DNA of 45,136 nucleotides from Hyphomicrobiales bacterium (GCA_024222895.1 JAAEOR010001082.1:1-45136); one strand, 5' to 3'; positions 1-11,875 are shown, counted from the stretch's first letter. A program made the numbers and translations. The notes: generated by a model not told the origin, from the sequence alone.

Positions 1-165
1 CAAGTCGACGTCGTCGGGACGGTAGTATCGGCGGCCACCACCGCGCTTCATCGGCTTGATCTGTGCGAACCGGGTTTCCCAGAACCGCAGCACATGTTGC
101 GGCAGGTCCAGATCCTTGGCAACCTCGCTAATGGTCCGAAAGGCGTCGGGGCTCTTGTTCACCAC
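1..165 (-). CDS. MerR-family transcriptional regulator, N-terminal part (truncated by window start)
   Basis: Reverse strand from GTG near 162-165 reads [54 protein letters not shown], a MerR helix-turn-helix; adjacent to ihfA as commonly seen in alphaproteobacteria. Confidence 0.85.
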   Translation of the reverse strand, partial: MVNKSPDAFRTISEVAKDLDLPQHVLRFWETRFAQIKPMKRGGGRRYYRPDDVDL

Positions 166-192
166 GCTTGCCTCATCTCACGATCGATCTGA

Positions 193-534
193 CTAGTTGT
201 CGTCACGCGCGTCACCGGCCCGCCGCTTGACCAGAGCATCGTTGATCTTGTCCTTCAGCACATTGCTTGGCTTGAACACCATCACCCGCCGCGGCGAAAT
301 CGGCACTTCTTCACCGGTCTTTGGGTTTCGGCCGATCCGCTCGCTCTTGTTGCGAACGATGAAAGAGCCGAACGAGGACAGTTTCACCGGCTCGCCGCGA
401 ACCACGCAATTGCTGATCTCGTCCAGCACAACCTCGACAAGCTGTGCGGACTCGGTCCGCGATAACCCTACTTTGCGGTACACCGCCTCGCACAGATCGG
501 CGCGCGTCACCGTTTTGCCGCCCATGGCCTCCAC
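193..534 (-). CDS. ihfA: Integration host factor alpha subunit
   Basis: ORF with [13 protein letters not shown]...[44 protein letters not shown] family. Start may be 525 (MGGK). Confidence 0.93.
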   Translation of the reverse strand: MEAMGGKTVTRADLCEAVYRKVGLSRTESAQLVEVVLDEISNCVVRGEPVKLSSFGSFIVRNKSERIGRNPKTGEEVPISPRRVMVFKPSNVLKDKINDALVKRRAGDARDDN

Positions 535-652
535 GCCCCAACTGGAAGGTACCGCTCTGAGAATGTCTCAATCAAGTAGACAGGAGCCCTAGCGTATTGC
601 CTCGCCACGTCAGAATCAACTGATCTTGCAAAGACATCGGCGAATTTTCTGG

Positions 653-1630
653 CTACCAGCGCAACAAAGCGGCGCCCCAGGTGAACCCTCCTCCCATCGA
701 CTCCAGCAAAAGCAGATCGCCGCGCTGTATCCGCCCGTCGCTACTGGCCTCCCAAAGCGCGAGCGGAATGGACGCCGCCGACGTGTTGCCGTGCCGATCC
801 ACCGTACGGATGACCTTTTCCAACGGGATATCGAGCTTTTTCGCGGTTGCGTCTATGATCCGGACATTGGCCTGATGCGGAACGAACCAGTCTATGTCCG
901 CCGCGGTGAAACCTGTAGCCTGGAACGTGTCTTCGATCACGTCCGATATCATCGTGACCGCATGTTTGAAGACCTCACGGCCTTCCATGCGTAGTTGCCC
1001 GACTGTTCCGGTCGATGAGGGTCCGCCATCAACAAAGAGCTTCTCCTTGAAACGGCCATCGGACCGCAGGTGGGCGCTGAGGACCCCACGGTCCGTCCGT
1101 GAACCGGGCTGAGGTTCACCACTCAGGACAACGGCGCCGGCGCCATCGCCGAACAACACGCAGGTGGTCCGATCAGTCCAGTCAAGGATTCGCGAAAACG
1201 TCTCGGCACCGATCACCAGCAGTCGACGCGCCTGCCCCGAGCGGATCATCGAATCCGCTGTCGACAGGGCGTAGAGGAAACCTGAGCAGACCGCCTGAAC
1301 ATCGAACGCCGCCCCATGCCGCATGCCGAGCGCTTCCTGGATGGTCACCGCAGATGCTGGAAAGGTGTTGTCCGGCGTGGCAGTCGCCAGGATGATCACG
1401 TCGATATCGTCGACGGTCATTCCAGAATCACTCAGCGCTGCTTTCGCCGCGCGGAGACCGAGGTCGGAGGTGAACTGGCCCTCGGCGGCGATGCGTCGCT
1501 CGCGGATTCCAGTTCGCTGGGTGATCCACTCGTCGGAGGTGTCGACCAGCTGCGATACCTCGCGATTGGTCATCACCCGCTCCGGGAGATAGCCGCCACT
1601 TCCCAGAACGACAGAACGGATCGCGCTCAC
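653..1630 (-). CDS. fabH: Beta-ketoacyl-ACP synthase III
   Basis: 325 aa [12 protein letters not shown] active-site Cys region, [11 protein letters not shown] and [12 protein letters not shown] motifs. Confidence 0.95.
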   Translation of the reverse strand: MSAIRSVVLGSGGYLPERVMTNREVSQLVDTSDEWITQRTGIRERRIAAEGQFTSDLGLRAAKAALSDSGMTVDDIDVIILATATPDNTFPASAVTIQEALGMRHGAAFDVQAVCSGFLYALSTADSMIRSGQARRLLVIGAETFSRILDWTDRTTCVLFGDGAGAVVLSGEPQPGSRTDRGVLSAHLRSDGRFKEKLFVDGGPSSTGTVGQLRMEGREVFKHAVTMISDVIEDTFQATGFTAADIDWFVPHQANVRIIDATAKKLDIPLEKVIRTVDRHGNTSAASIPLALWEASSDGRIQRGDLLLLESMGGGFTWGAALLRW

Positions 1631-2697
1631 GCAGCACCCGCGGGAGCCACGCTGTCAGTCAGCGTTTGAGTGTGAGGCTGATCGTATTCTGTCAAATCGT
1701 TGTTGATCTTCTCGAGTAGACGATTGCGGACCATGCTATAGCCGAGTTCGACGGCAGTAGCGAAACCCTCGGCATCGGTGCCGCCATGGCTCTTGATGAC
1801 GATACCGTTGAGGCCGAGAAAAACCCCGCCATTGCCACGACGGGGATCCATTTTGTCGCGAAGCCGGTCGAAGGCCTCACGGGCCAGGAAATAGCCAATC
1901 CGTGCCATGAGCGTGCGCCCCATCGCGTTGCGCAAATAAGTGGCGATCTGGCGCGCCGTTCCTTCGGCTGTCTTCAGTGCGATGTTACCGGAAAAGCCCT
2001 CCGTGACAACGACGTCGACAGTTCCGTTACCGAGGTCGTCACCCTCGACGAAGCCGGCATAGGCGATGTTGGGAAGATTCGCATCCTTGAGTCGCTGCCC
2101 GGCCTCGCGGACCGGCTCAAGGCCTTTGACCTCCTCGACTCCGATATTGAGCAGACCGATCGTCGGTCGATCAAGATCGAACAATGCCCGCGCCATGGCC
2201 CCGCCCATGACCGCAAAATCGAAAAGCTGCTGGGCGTCGGCACCGATGGTCGCGCCAACGTCGAGTACGACGCTTTCGCCCCGGATTGTCGGCCACAGCG
2301 CGGCGATCGCCGGGCGATCGATCCTGGCAGTCGTCTTCAAGCAAAGCTTTGCCATCGCCATCAACGCGCCGGTGTTGCCTGCCGAAACAGCGAAATCGGC
2401 ATCGCCACGCTTAACCGCATCAATCGATAGCCACATGCTCGAGTTTCGGCGACCGCGACGTAAGGCCTGGCTCGGCTTGTCGTCCATGCGAACCGCTATG
2501 TCGCAGTGCACAAACTCGGAGGCCTCGCGCAAGGCGGGCTGCTCCGCGAGCATGGGCTCCACCACGGCCCGATCACCAAACAACCGAAACCGCAACTCCG
2601 GACGCCGGGTCAGCGCCTTCGCGGCTCCCGGGATCACAAGGTTGGCGCCCTCGTCGCCGCCCATGACGTCAAGTGATACGGTTACGTCCGCCGTCAT
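1627..2697 (-). CDS. plsX: Phosphate acyltransferase PlsX
   Basis: 356 aa; [50 protein letters not shown]; overlaps fabH by 4 bp. Confidence 0.95.
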   Translation of the reverse strand: MTADVTVSLDVMGGDEGANLVIPGAAKALTRRPELRFRLFGDRAVVEPMLAEQPALREASEFVHCDIAVRMDDKPSQALRRGRRNSSMWLSIDAVKRGDADFAVSAGNTGALMAMAKLCLKTTARIDRPAIAALWPTIRGESVVLDVGATIGADAQQLFDFAVMGGAMARALFDLDRPTIGLLNIGVEEVKGLEPVREAGQRLKDANLPNIAYAGFVEGDDLGNGTVDVVVTEGFSGNIALKTAEGTARQIATYLRNAMGRTLMARIGYFLAREAFDRLRDKMDPRRGNGGVFLGLNGIVIKSHGGTDAEGFATAVELGYSMVRNRLLEKINNDLTEYDQPHTQTLTDSVAPAGAA

Positions 2698-2841
2698 TCA
2701 TGTCACGCGCTATTCCGGTCCCAAAACCATAGCCGCGCGAGCGTGGTCGGGCGCGACCGACTGACCGCGAACATACTCGCTTGTCGCCGCGACACAAAGT
2801 TCGACTCGCATTCTCGGCTCTTTCCAAGGCCACGGAGGCAA

Positions 2842-3384
2842 CTATCTGTCCTCGGCGATCTTCGCCAGTGCTGCGAATGGCGAATCACTGTCCGATGGCG
2901 GCTTAGCTCTGTATTCACCCGGGATCGCCACTTCACCGGCACGCGGATAGGGATCAATCGCCAGGGAAAATTGCTCGAGAATGATCGCAGCGATGTCGAT
3001 TCTGCCGTCGACCAGGACTTCCGGCGGATCTTCGTCAGGATCGACCTGGATCTCCGCGCCGGGGCGCCTCGGCGGCGGCGCTATCGGCGAGTCGGGCATG
3101 GTGACACGGATTTTGAACGCTTCTTCGATGGTCTGGGCGACTGGATCGAGGCTCACGACACATGGCTGCACAACCTCGGCAGAGATTCTTCCCTCGACCG
3201 CGATCGTGTCCTTGTCCAACCGTTCGAGGGAAATGTCGGCCGTGAACGATGGCACATCGAGCAGATCATAGGCCGCCGCGATAGCTCGGCGCTCGACGGC
3301 ACTCGGCTCGATTCGAGCTGTATGGCCCCGAGACCCGACTGAATCGAAATTAGTCGGTACGGTCAGGCTCAGATTTGCCGTCAT
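2842..3384 (-). CDS. DUF177/YceD family protein
   Basis: MTANLSLTVPTNFDSVGSRG... with central RISAEVVQPCVVSLDPVAQTIEEAF typical of YceD/DUF177; start chosen at 3384 inside the longer ORF. Confidence 0.75.
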   Translation of the reverse strand: MTANLSLTVPTNFDSVGSRGHTARIEPSAVERRAIAAAYDLLDVPSFTADISLERLDKDTIAVEGRISAEVVQPCVVSLDPVAQTIEEAFKIRVTMPDSPIAPPPRRPGAEIQVDPDEDPPEVLVDGRIDIAAIILEQFSLAIDPYPRAGEVAIPGEYRAKPPSDSDSPFAALAKIAEDR

Positions 3385-3940
3385 CGTCAGTCTCCGGGGC
3401 AACATACTCGACCGGTTCAATCCGGGGGGTCTCGCCACGAAGGATGGCTTTGTCGGACATCCCGGCGAGCGCCGCATCAGTAGCGGTGATATAGGCAGCA
3501 AGGCCGTCGGCCGCCAGTCCCGGTCGACCTGCGGTTGCTGGCACGCCGCGCAGCAGTGCTTCGGCCAGGCCGGCCCCATCCCGGTCATCAAGCGCCACAT
3601 TATAGGCCTCGGAGCGGCCATAAAAGATCTCGCCGATCTTGCGCATACGTTTGGCCACTGCAAGGTCGCCGACCCCCATCTCGCGAAGCGAACGATCCAT
3701 GTCCTGGCAGAACGTGTCGAATACGGCTTGCCCGGCTTCACGCATCACATCGCCGCCGGTTCGCATCCGCCGCAGTACGACGACCAGGTGGAGCACGACC
3801 GATTCGAACCGACCATCAACCGTGTCCGCAATTCCGAGATCACGGTAGAGTGCCGGATCGCGTGCTTGCGCCACGATCGCGCCGTAAAGGACCGATGAAA
3901 TAGAACTTACACGTTCCCGGCGAAACAAGCGGCGCGTCAC
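3350..3940 (-). CDS. Ubiquinol-cytochrome c chaperone (CBP3/UQCC1 family)
   Basis: LYGAIVAQARDPALYRDLGIADTVDGRFESVVLHLVVVLRRM...FDTFCQDMDRSLREMGVGDLAVAKRMRKIGEIFYGR; start chosen at GTG 3940. Confidence 0.8.
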   Translation of the reverse strand: MTRRLFRRERVSSISSVLYGAIVAQARDPALYRDLGIADTVDGRFESVVLHLVVVLRRMRTGGDVMREAGQAVFDTFCQDMDRSLREMGVGDLAVAKRMRKIGEIFYGRSEAYNVALDDRDGAGLAEALLRGVPATAGRPGLAADGLAAYITATDAALAGMSDKAILRGETPRIEPVEYVAPETDDDGKSEPDRTD

Positions 3941-4032
3941 CAATCGGTGCTCCTCGTAAGTTAATCGAAACCGTTCAGGCTCATACCGGGAGTATTGCAA
4001 GCCGGACCGACGCGCGGTAGTGGGGACACGGT

Positions 4033-4512
4033 ATGAACGATGAGCGCTCCCAGGGATTAGGACCAAGCCGGCGCATCGCGCTGGTTGCCATGATGTCACT
4101 GGCCGCGGTTGCTGCGGGCTGTGCTGGAACATCCGGCATCGGCAGCACGACCCAACACGGATTTATCGTGCCCGAGGTCGCTCTCGACCAGGTGCCGATC
4201 GGCTCCAGCAAGGACCAGGTCCTGATCGCATTGGGCTCCCCGTCAACCACCGGAAGCTTTGGTAGCGAGGCGTTCTACTACATCAGCCAGACCCGGCGCC
4301 AGAGCGTCGCCTTCATGCCTGAGCGGGTAGTCGATCAGCGTGTCCTGGCGGTCTATTTCAACGACAACGAACAAGTCACCCGGATCGCGGATTACGGGCT
4401 GAAAGACGGCAAGGTGTTCGACTTCGTCTCACGGACGACGCCAACCGCCGGCACGGACGAAAGCTTCCTGCAGCAGGTCCTCGGTGGTGTCCTTGGCCGC
4501 GGCTCGACCTAG
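4033..4512 (+). CDS. bamE: Outer membrane protein assembly factor BamE (SmpA/OmlA family lipoprotein)
   Basis: Signal peptide with lipobox-like AAGC; DQVPIGSSKDQVLIALGSPSTTGSFGSEAFYYISQTR. Confidence 0.82.
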   Translation: MNDERSQGLGPSRRIALVAMMSLAAVAAGCAGTSGIGSTTQHGFIVPEVALDQVPIGSSKDQVLIALGSPSTTGSFGSEAFYYISQTRRQSVAFMPERVVDQRVLAVYFNDNEQVTRIADYGLKDGKVFDFVSRTTPTAGTDESFLQQVLGGVLGRGST

Positions 4513-4556
4513 GGGTCCGCTAACGCGCCGTGTTTCGACGCTTGGCCCGCTTCGAC

Positions 4557-4590
4557 AAAAAAAACCCGCCACTCCGGTGGGTTTTCTTTT
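4557..4590. terminator. Putative bidirectional rho-independent terminator between convergent bamE and hppA
   Basis: AAAAACCCGCCACTCCGGTGGGTTTTCTTTT: stem with A-tract on the left and T-tract on the right, between two convergent genes. Confidence 0.8.
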
Positions 4591-4612
4591 CCGGCCTGGC
4601 GCCTGACCGGAC

Positions 4613-6718
4613 TCAGTGTGCGAGCACAGCGAGCAGGAGCAGGGCTACGATGTTGGTGATCTTGATCATCGGATTCACCGCCGGCCCCGCGGTATCCTTG
4701 TAGGGGTCGCCGACTGTGTCGCCGGTCACCGCGGCTTTGTGGGCTTCCGAACCCTTGCCGCCGTAGTTACCGTCTTCGATATATTTTTTCGCGTTGTCCC
4801 AGGCGCCGCCGCCGGCTGTCATCGATATCGCCACGAACATGCCGGTCACGATCACACCGAGAAGCATTGCTCCGAGGGCCGAGAAAGCGGCCGAGAGGCC
4901 CGCGATCCAGTTGATCACGACAAAGATGACGATCGGCGACAACACCGGCAGGAGCGACGGAATGATCATCTCCTTGATGGCGGACCGGGTCAGAATGTCG
5001 ACGGCTTTGCCGTAGTCCGGCTTGTCGGTTCCGGCCATAATGCCCGGTTTGGCCTTGAATTGGCGACGGACCTCCTCGACGATCGCGCCGGCCGCCCGGC
5101 CGACGGCGGTCATGGCGATGCCGCTGAACAAGTATGGGAGCAATCCGCCAAACAGCAAACCAACCACGACATAGGGGTTCGACAACGAGAAATCGACCGA
5201 AACGCCTTCGAAGAATGAGCCTTCCGCGGCGTTGGCCGCAAAGAACTTCAGGTCTTCGGTATAGGCGGCGAACAAGACCAGCGCGCCAAGCCCCGCGGAG
5301 CCAATTGCATAGCCCTTCGTGACTGCCTTGGTGGTGTTGCCGACGGCGTCGAGAGCATCGGTGGTATTGCGCACCTCTTCCGGCAGCCCGGCCATCTCCG
5401 CAATTCCGCCTGCGTTGTCGGTGACCGGGCCAAAAGCGTCGAGCGCAACAACGACGCCGGCCAGAGCCAACATCGTGGTCACCGCGATCGCAATTCCGAA
5501 CAGGCCTGCGAGCGAGAACGTCACAAGAATTCCGGCAATGATGACGATCGCGGGCAATGCAGTGGACTCAAGCGATATGGCCAGACCCTGAATCACGTTG
5601 GTGCCATGCCCGGTTTCAGAGGCCTTGGCGATCGACTGCACCGGACGGTAATTGGTGCCGGTGTAGTATTCGGTGATCCAGATGATCAGACCGGTGACGA
5701 CCAAGCCGGCGATACCGCACAGATATAGATCAAGGCCGGTAAAGGATGCACCGCCAAGCGGCGTTGACATGTCGCCAAAGACAATCATCGTGACCGGATA
5801 AAGCACGATGAGTGACAGGATCGCAGTCGCGACGAACCCCTTGTAAAGAGCGCCCATGATCGACTGATTGGAACCCAGCCGAACGAAGAAAGTGCCAACA
5901 ATCGAGGTGACGACGCAGGCCGCACCGATCGCCAGCGGATACATCATGGCAGCGAGACCGACATCGGTTCCCACGAAGAAGATCGAGGCAAGGACCATCG
6001 TGGCGACGATCGTCACGGCATAGGTCTCGAAGAGATCCGCGGCCATGCCGGCGCAATCGCCGACATTGTCGCCGACATTGTCGGCAATTGTCGCGGGATT
6101 GCGGGGATCGTCTTCAGGAATCCCGGCCTCCACCTTGCCGACCAGATCGCCACCAACGTCGGCGCCCTTGGTGAAAATGCCACCGCCGAGACGGGCAAAG
6201 ATCGAAATCAGCGAAGCCCCGAAGCCAAGCGCCACCAGTGCGTCGACAACCAGCCGGTCGCCAGCCGAGTAGCCGAGAAACTGGGTGAGGATGAGGAAGT
6301 AGACGGCGACACCAAGCAGCGCGAGTCCGGCAACCAGCATGCCGGTCACCGCGCCCGACCGAAACGCGATCGAGAGACCGGCCGAAAGGCTCTGACTGGC
6401 GGCCTGGGCGGTGCGGACGTTGGCGCGCACCGAAACCATCATCCCGGCGAAACCTGCCACCCCCGAGAGCACGGCGCCGATCAGGAAGCCGATCGCGGCT
6501 GGAACCGACAACAGCAACGCGACGATAATGAACACAACCACGCCGACAATGGCGATGGTGAAATACTGGCGCCTGAGATAGGCGGTCGCCCCTTCCTGAA
6601 TCGCCGCGGCAATCTCGCGCATTCGATCCGTACCCGCATCGGAAGCGATTACCGATTGCGCCGCCCAGATCGCATAGGCGATGGAAAGAAGGCCGCAGAG
6701 AATAATGACGTAAAGCAC
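4613..6718 (-). CDS. hppA: K+-insensitive or -stimulated membrane pyrophosphatase (H+-PPase)
   Basis: Multi-TM protein with [57 protein letters not shown] start at 6718 chosen, preceded by AGAGGA. Confidence 0.93.
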   Translation of the reverse strand: MLYVIILCGLLSIAYAIWAAQSVIASDAGTDRMREIAAAIQEGATAYLRRQYFTIAIVGVVVFIIVALLLSVPAAIGFLIGAVLSGVAGFAGMMVSVRANVRTAQAASQSLSAGLSIAFRSGAVTGMLVAGLALLGVAVYFLILTQFLGYSAGDRLVVDALVALGFGASLISIFARLGGGIFTKGADVGGDLVGKVEAGIPEDDPRNPATIADNVGDNVGDCAGMAADLFETYAVTIVATMVLASIFFVGTDVGLAAMMYPLAIGAACVVTSIVGTFFVRLGSNQSIMGALYKGFVATAILSLIVLYPVTMIVFGDMSTPLGGASFTGLDLYLCGIAGLVVTGLIIWITEYYTGTNYRPVQSIAKASETGHGTNVIQGLAISLESTALPAIVIIAGILVTFSLAGLFGIAIAVTTMLALAGVVVALDAFGPVTDNAGGIAEMAGLPEEVRNTTDALDAVGNTTKAVTKGYAIGSAGLGALVLFAAYTEDLKFFAANAAEGSFFEGVSVDFSLSNPYVVVGLLFGGLLPYLFSGIAMTAVGRAAGAIVEEVRRQFKAKPGIMAGTDKPDYGKAVDILTRSAIKEMIIPSLLPVLSPIVIFVVINWIAGLSAAFSALGAMLLGVIVTGMFVAISMTAGGGAWDNAKKYIEDGNYGGKGSEAHKAAVTGDTVGDPYKDTAGPAVNPMIKITNIVALLLLAVLAH

Positions 6719-6872
6719 GGGGATTCCTCTTTGTCCGCTGGTCGTTCGACCCGGAAATCTTGCAGGCGAAGCGCTGAAACAGGAAAAAAGCTCGGTCGCC
6801 GCCTCGGCCTTAGGTGAGCCGGCGTGGGTATGGCCTGTCACATCGCGGTCGTCAAGGTTCTGACGCTTGTCC

Positions 6873-8099
6873 TCAGCCCGCCGATCGCCGTTTGGCCACA
6901 ACCGCGACAATCAGTCCGGCTCCGCAGATCGCAATGACCGGAAACATGATGAAATTGATCCAGTTCCAGCCAAGGCCACTGAAGACAGAACCGGAGCTGA
7001 ATGAAGCAATGGCCACGGTTCCGAACACCATGAAGTCGTTGAAGCCCTGGACCTTGCCTCGCTCTTCGGGCCGGTAGGTCTGGGTAAGTAGCGCCGTCGA
7101 CCCGATGAAACCAAGGTTCCAGCCGACACCCAGCAGGATCAGCGCAATCCAGAAGTTCGCTAGACTGATACCGCTGAGCCCGACGATACCGCACCCAACC
7201 AGCATGGCCATTCCGACCGCAATGATCGTCTCCGCACCGAAACGGGCGATCAGCGAACCAGTGATGAAGCTTGGGCCGAACATCGCCAGAACGTGCCATT
7301 GAATGCCGAGCGCCGCATTGTCCTCGCCATGGCCGCACGCCACCATTGCCAGCGGAGCTGCCGTCATCACGAAGGCCATGAGTGCATAGGATCCCATGGC
7401 ACACAGCACGGCCACGGCGAAGCGCGGCTGGCGCGCGATCTCCGACAGGGGCCGTCCGCCCTTTGTCGATATCCGTTTTGGCGCAAGTCGGGCACCACCG
7501 CGCAGGAGCGACACCGTCCCCAGGCCAAGCAGAAACAACACCGATATGGCGAAAAACGACCCGGCAAACGGGATCGGATCGAAGAGATCCCGTGTGAGAA
7601 TGACGGTCTGCGGACCGATCACTGCCGCGGCTATCCCGCCCATCATCACCCAGGATATGGCTCGGGCCCGAAACGCATCGCTGCCACTGTCGGCGGCGGC
7701 AAACCGGTATTGCTGGGCAAAGGCGATGGCAAACCCGACCAGCAGCAACCCGACAACCAGAACCGAAAAACTGTCCATCAGAACAGCCGTACCGGCGATG
7801 ATCCCTCCGGCCATACCAACCAGTGTGCCCGACATGAACCCGTAGCGCCGTCCGATCTGACGCATCAGCAGCGCCGCCGGCACGGCACCAAGCGCGACGC
7901 CGAGATTGAAACTGCTGACCGGCAGCGTTGCGAGCGACTTGTCGAGGCCGAGCAGATACATTCCGGTTAGCCCGCCGAGGGTAATGACAATCGCCGGTGC
8001 GGCACCATTGATCGCGGCTGCCGCCGCCAGGATGGCCGCGTTTCTGCGCGCGTGGGGATCTTCCGCGCTGGCGGCGGCGTCAAGGGTTTGATCTGTCAC
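6873..8099 (-). CDS. Major facilitator superfamily transporter
   Basis: 408 aa, about 12 hydrophobic segments, [23 protein letters not shown] motif. Confidence 0.85.
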   Translation of the reverse strand: MTDQTLDAAASAEDPHARRNAAILAAAAAINGAAPAIVITLGGLTGMYLLGLDKSLATLPVSSFNLGVALGAVPAALLMRQIGRRYGFMSGTLVGMAGGIIAGTAVLMDSFSVLVVGLLLVGFAIAFAQQYRFAAADSGSDAFRARAISWVMMGGIAAAVIGPQTVILTRDLFDPIPFAGSFFAISVLFLLGLGTVSLLRGGARLAPKRISTKGGRPLSEIARQPRFAVAVLCAMGSYALMAFVMTAAPLAMVACGHGEDNAALGIQWHVLAMFGPSFITGSLIARFGAETIIAVGMAMLVGCGIVGLSGISLANFWIALILLGVGWNLGFIGSTALLTQTYRPEERGKVQGFNDFMVFGTVAIASFSSGSVFSGLGWNWINFIMFPVIAICGAGLIVAVVAKRRSAG

Positions 8100-8146
8100 G
8101 ATTCAGTCTCCGGCCGGGATCATAGTCCCGTAGCCGTCGGGCGTCG

Positions 8147-9133
8147 TTAAAAATGTGTATGGCTCAACCGCTGAAACCGTAGGGGCCGACCGTCGTGATC
8201 CAATATGACCGGTGGCCCCGCATCGGCCACAATTCGACCGATCCGCGAAAGGACAACACCCGTCTTGGCGGACTCCGCGGCAAAGCTGTCCGCGTCCGGC
8301 TCGGGAACCGTCGCCAGGATTTCGTAGTCGTCACCGCCGGTCAGGATCGTGGTTAGCGCCGACGGATCATGGTCTGCCAACCGGCGAGCGCCAGCGGATA
8401 ACGGCAGTGCGGTTACGTCAAGCTCGCCACCAACCTTCGAGGCGCGGCACAAATGGGCGAAATCGCCCATCAACCCGTCGGAAACATCCAATGCACTGGT
8501 CGCGTAGCGGCGAAGGGTGGGCGCGAGTTCCGTCCGCGGCTGCGGAAACAGGTAGCGTTCCAGCAAATGGTCAGCGGCTTTGCCTGCCGGCATGGCATCG
8601 ATCGTACCCTGGCGAATGCGAAGGCCAAGAGCCGCGTCCCCGATGGTTCCGGACACAAACACAATATCGCCAGGCGCAGCTCCCGAGCGGCGGACGATGC
8701 TGCCCGCCGGCAGCCGGCCAAACGCCGCAATCGAGATGGTGAGCCCATTTGCGGAACGGTTCGTGTCGCCACCATACAGAGTCACCCTGAAGCGTTCCTG
8801 ATCCGCCGCCAGCCCGTCGGCGAAACCTCGAACCCAGTCTTCCGTCCAAGCCGGACCAAGTGCGAGCGACAGCAGATATCCGACCGGGGTCGCGCCCTTG
8901 CCAGCGAGATCCGAAAGATTGACCCGAAGCGCCTTTGCCGCAATCGCGGCCGGCGGATCGGCAGCGAAGAAATGCACACCCTCGGTGATCAGGTCGGCCT
9001 GAAGGACCAGGTCCTCCCCGCTCTTCGGAACGAAAACAGCAGCATCATCGGTCAGCCCGAAGGCGCCCGGATCAGCCGCAAGAGGGCGGAAATAACGCTC
9101 GATCAGCGCGAATTCACTGGGGCGCACGACCAT
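8147..9133 (-). CDS. thiL: Thiamine-monophosphate kinase
   Basis: FGLTDDAAVF, VNLSDLAGKGATPVGYLLSLALG, ALDVSDGLMGDFAHLC, TGGDDYEIL. Confidence 0.93.
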   Translation of the reverse strand: MVVRPSEFALIERYFRPLAADPGAFGLTDDAAVFVPKSGEDLVLQADLITEGVHFFAADPPAAIAAKALRVNLSDLAGKGATPVGYLLSLALGPAWTEDWVRGFADGLAADQERFRVTLYGGDTNRSANGLTISIAAFGRLPAGSIVRRSGAAPGDIVFVSGTIGDAALGLRIRQGTIDAMPAGKAADHLLERYLFPQPRTELAPTLRRYATSALDVSDGLMGDFAHLCRASKVGGELDVTALPLSAGARRLADHDPSALTTILTGGDDYEILATVPEPDADSFAAESAKTGVVLSRIGRIVADAGPPVILDHDGRPLRFQRLSHTHF

Positions 9134-9135
9134 TT

Positions 9136-9630
9136 CTATGTGGGCTCAGGCGCCCTGAACTCTGCCGGCCGGTACGAGCGAGCCAGGGCATCAAGAACAG
9201 CGTTGACCATTCCGGCCGCATCGGTATCGAAGAAGGCCCGCGCCACGTCGACATATTCGGAGATGATGACGCGGGCTGGTATGTCCGGCCGACTGGCCAA
9301 CTCGAACGCGCCGGAGCGCAGCACCGCACGCAACGTAGCGTCGATCCGCACTAGCGGCCATCCGGGCGTCAATGCCTTATGAATCTCTGGGTCCAGCGAC
9401 CGCTGATCGCGAACGACACCGGAAACCACATCACGAAAGAAGGCCGCGTCTGCCTGACGGTACTGCTCGCCATCAACCTCCCGACCAAGCCGGTCCGACT
9501 CGAACTCGGCAAGCACCATGGGCAGTGTCACCTCGGCGAGATCCATCTGGTAGAGCGCCTGAACAGCCGCAAGCCTGGCAGCGCCCCTCCGGTTGGCCGG
9601 CCGCTTTGCGATCTCGTCGCGGCCACTCAT
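9136..9630 (-). CDS. nusB: Transcription antitermination factor NusB
   Basis: RRGAARLAAVQALYQMDLAE...IDATLRAVLRSGAFEL...PARVIISEYVDVARAFFD. Confidence 0.93.
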   Translation of the reverse strand: MSGRDEIAKRPANRRGAARLAAVQALYQMDLAEVTLPMVLAEFESDRLGREVDGEQYRQADAAFFRDVVSGVVRDQRSLDPEIHKALTPGWPLVRIDATLRAVLRSGAFELASRPDIPARVIISEYVDVARAFFDTDAAGMVNAVLDALARSYRPAEFRAPEPT

Positions 9631-10091
9631 CGACCGAGGCCGAGCTGCTCACGAACCGCGATCATCGCGAGTGCGGCATCCGCCGCGCCGCCGCCCTTGT
9701 TGCCGGCATCGACATCCGCTCGCGCCCACGCCTGCTCGCGGTTGTCGACAGTGAGAACGCCGTTGCCCACAGCAGCTCCCTCGGCGATTGCAATATCCAT
9801 GATCGCGCGGGCCGACTCGCCGGCGACAATATCGTAATGAGACGTCTCTCCGCGAATGACGCAGCCAAGAAGAACAAACCCGTCATAACGAGGGCCGCCG
9901 GACGCGGAGGCCTCAATCGCCATCGACAGGGCTGCGGGAAGCTCGAAGGATCCGGGGACCGACAGCCGATTATAGGAACCACCGCGCGCCTCGACGGCCG
10001 CCGCCGCACCTTTCACAAGTTCGTCGGCGATATCACCGTAGAACCGGGCATTGATGATCAAAAGATGAGGTGCGCGTGTCGGCATCGTCAT
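9627..10091 (-). CDS. ribH: 6,7-dimethyl-8-ribityllumazine synthase
   Basis: LIINARFYGDIADELVKGA, VPGSFELPAAL, GCVIRGETSHYDIVA, VGNGVLTVDNREQA. Confidence 0.95.
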   Translation of the reverse strand: MTMPTRAPHLLIINARFYGDIADELVKGAAAAVEARGGSYNRLSVPGSFELPAALSMAIEASASGGPRYDGFVLLGCVIRGETSHYDIVAGESARAIMDIAIAEGAAVGNGVLTVDNREQAWARADVDAGNKGGGAADAALAMIAVREQLGLGR

Positions 10092-10115
10092 TGAACGTCC
10101 CGCTGGACGCCGGAC

Positions 10116-10721
10116 TTAGGCCGTTTCAGCGAGACGTGCAACATACCTGGCAATGAGGTCGACCTCCAGGTTCACCTTGTCCCCGTGCTTCCGCTCGTTC
10201 CAGTTCGTGACTTGCAGCGTGTGGGGGATGAGCAGGCAGTCGAACCGACCGCCGTCGACCGAGTTGACCGTCAACGAAGTCCCGTCGAGGGCGACGGACC
10301 CCTTCGGCGCGACGAGGCGGGCGACATCTTTCGGAGCCTCGAACCAGAACCGAGTTGTTTCCCCCAAATCGTCTCGATCGACCACTTCTGCAATCGCGTC
10401 GACATGTCCGCTAACCATATGACCGGACAACTCGTCGCCGATTTTCAAGGGTCGCTCCAGATTCAGGCGGCGTCCCACATCCCACTCCGAGGCGGTTGTG
10501 ACTCTCAATGTTTCCGGCGCTGCATCGACTTCAAAGACCGTTTCGCTGCCTTCTGCTCCGTCGCAGGAGACAACTGTCAGGCATATGCCATTGCACGCGA
10601 CCGATCCGCCGATGACCAACTGGTCGGGCTTCCATTTGCAGGCTATGGCAACACGCCGCACATCATTGCGTTCCCCGTTGGCAACAACGGACCCGACCTC
10701 AGAGACAATTCCCGTAAACAT
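10116..10721 (-). CDS. ribE: Riboflavin synthase alpha subunit
   Basis: MFTGIVSEVGSV start, CNGICLTVV, SGHMVSGHVD, VALDGTSLTVN. Confidence 0.94.
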   Translation of the reverse strand: MFTGIVSEVGSVVANGERNDVRRVAIACKWKPDQLVIGGSVACNGICLTVVSCDGAEGSETVFEVDAAPETLRVTTASEWDVGRRLNLERPLKIGDELSGHMVSGHVDAIAEVVDRDDLGETTRFWFEAPKDVARLVAPKGSVALDGTSLTVNSVDGGRFDCLLIPHTLQVTNWNERKHGDKVNLEVDLIARYVARLAETA

Positions 10722-10731
10722 AGCTTTCTGC

Positions 10732-11871
10732 TTAATCTCTCCAATAGCGCCGCATGACGTCGTCACCGACGATTGCGGCGTCGATTTGGCGATAACGGGG
10801 GCTCCGTTCTATCGCCGACAAGGCATAGCCTTCCAGCGCGCGTACGCCATCCGGGCCAACGACAACCGGGGCCCTGAACAGCACGATCTCGTCAAGAAGG
10901 TCCTGCCCGAGCAGTGACGCAGCCAGGCGGGCGCCTCCTTCGACCAGAACGCGAGTGATCCCCTGCTCGGCCAGTGCCGTCAGCGCCTCATCAAGGTTCA
11001 GACCATCGGGTCCATCAGATGTTGCGATAATCTGGACGCCGGCCTCGACCAGAGCGTCCTTGCTCTTAAGGGTCGCTCCGGGACCGACGATCGCCGTCAC
11101 CGGCACTTGGCGGGCCGTTGTCACGAGCTTGGAATCGAGCGGTAGTCGAGCCGTAGGATCAAGAACAATGCGCAGCGGTGACAGGGCCGTCAAACCGGGC
11201 AACCGTACAGTCAAACGCGGGTCATCCACCAGGACAGTCCCGATTCCGATCATCACCGCGTCGGATTCGCTACGCATCGCCTGGACCGCGGTCAGTGCCG
11301 GCTTGCCGGTGATCATCATGCGCTCGCCCTCCCGCCGTCCGATCATGCCATCAGCGGAGACTGCCAGTTTGAGCGTTACGTGGGGCCGCCCCTTTAGCAC
11401 CCTGGAAAAATGGCCAGCGTGGTCGCGCGCCGCAGCCGTCGTAAGCACGCCTTCGGTAACCGCAATGCCAGCCGCCTCCAGCCCCGCGCGACCGCGGCCG
11501 GACACCCGCGGGTCCGGATCCTCAATCGCCATCACCACGCGGGCCAATCTCGCCTCGATAACGGCATCACTGCACGGTGGCGTTACACTGGCGTGGGAAC
11601 AAGGTTCCAGAGTCACATAAAGAGTTGCGCCCTCAGCGTTGCTACCAGCCTGGTCAAGAGCCATCGTCTCCGCATGGGGGCGACCACCCGGAGCGGTCCA
11701 ACCGCGACCGACAACGATCGGCTCCGTGCCACCCTTTCGGACAATCAGCGCGCCGACAGCCGGATTGGGGCGCGTTTGACCGAGGTTGCGCCGGCCGATG
11801 CGAAGGGCCGAAGCCATTAACCGCCGATCAAGCTCGGGCGACGAGTTGTGGATTTCGGCAAGATCGCTCAT
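10732..11871 (-). CDS. ribD: Bifunctional diaminohydroxyphosphoribosylaminopyrimidine deaminase / 5-amino-6-(5-phosphoribosylamino)uracil reductase
   Basis: MALRIGRR..TRPNPAVGALIV, HAETMALDQAG, YVTLEPCSHASVTPPC, reductase domain; start chosen at MSDLAEIH (11871). Confidence 0.93.
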   Translation of the reverse strand: MSDLAEIHNSSPELDRRLMASALRIGRRNLGQTRPNPAVGALIVRKGGTEPIVVGRGWTAPGGRPHAETMALDQAGSNAEGATLYVTLEPCSHASVTPPCSDAVIEARLARVVMAIEDPDPRVSGRGRAGLEAAGIAVTEGVLTTAAARDHAGHFSRVLKGRPHVTLKLAVSADGMIGRREGERMMITGKPALTAVQAMRSESDAVMIGIGTVLVDDPRLTVRLPGLTALSPLRIVLDPTARLPLDSKLVTTARQVPVTAIVGPGATLKSKDALVEAGVQIIATSDGPDGLNLDEALTALAEQGITRVLVEGGARLAASLLGQDLLDEIVLFRAPVVVGPDGVRALEGYALSAIERSPRYRQIDAAIVGDDVMRRYWRD

Positions 11872-11875
11872 CGGA

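Noticed and set aside
1786-2430. 214-aa and other plus-strand ORFs opposite plsX/fabH
   Set aside because: Antisense to well-supported fatty acid/phospholipid genes; no domain signal.
6040-6100. Direct repeats ccgacattgtcgccgacattgtcg
   Set aside because: Explained by the conserved [12 protein letters not shown] motif of membrane pyrophosphatases.
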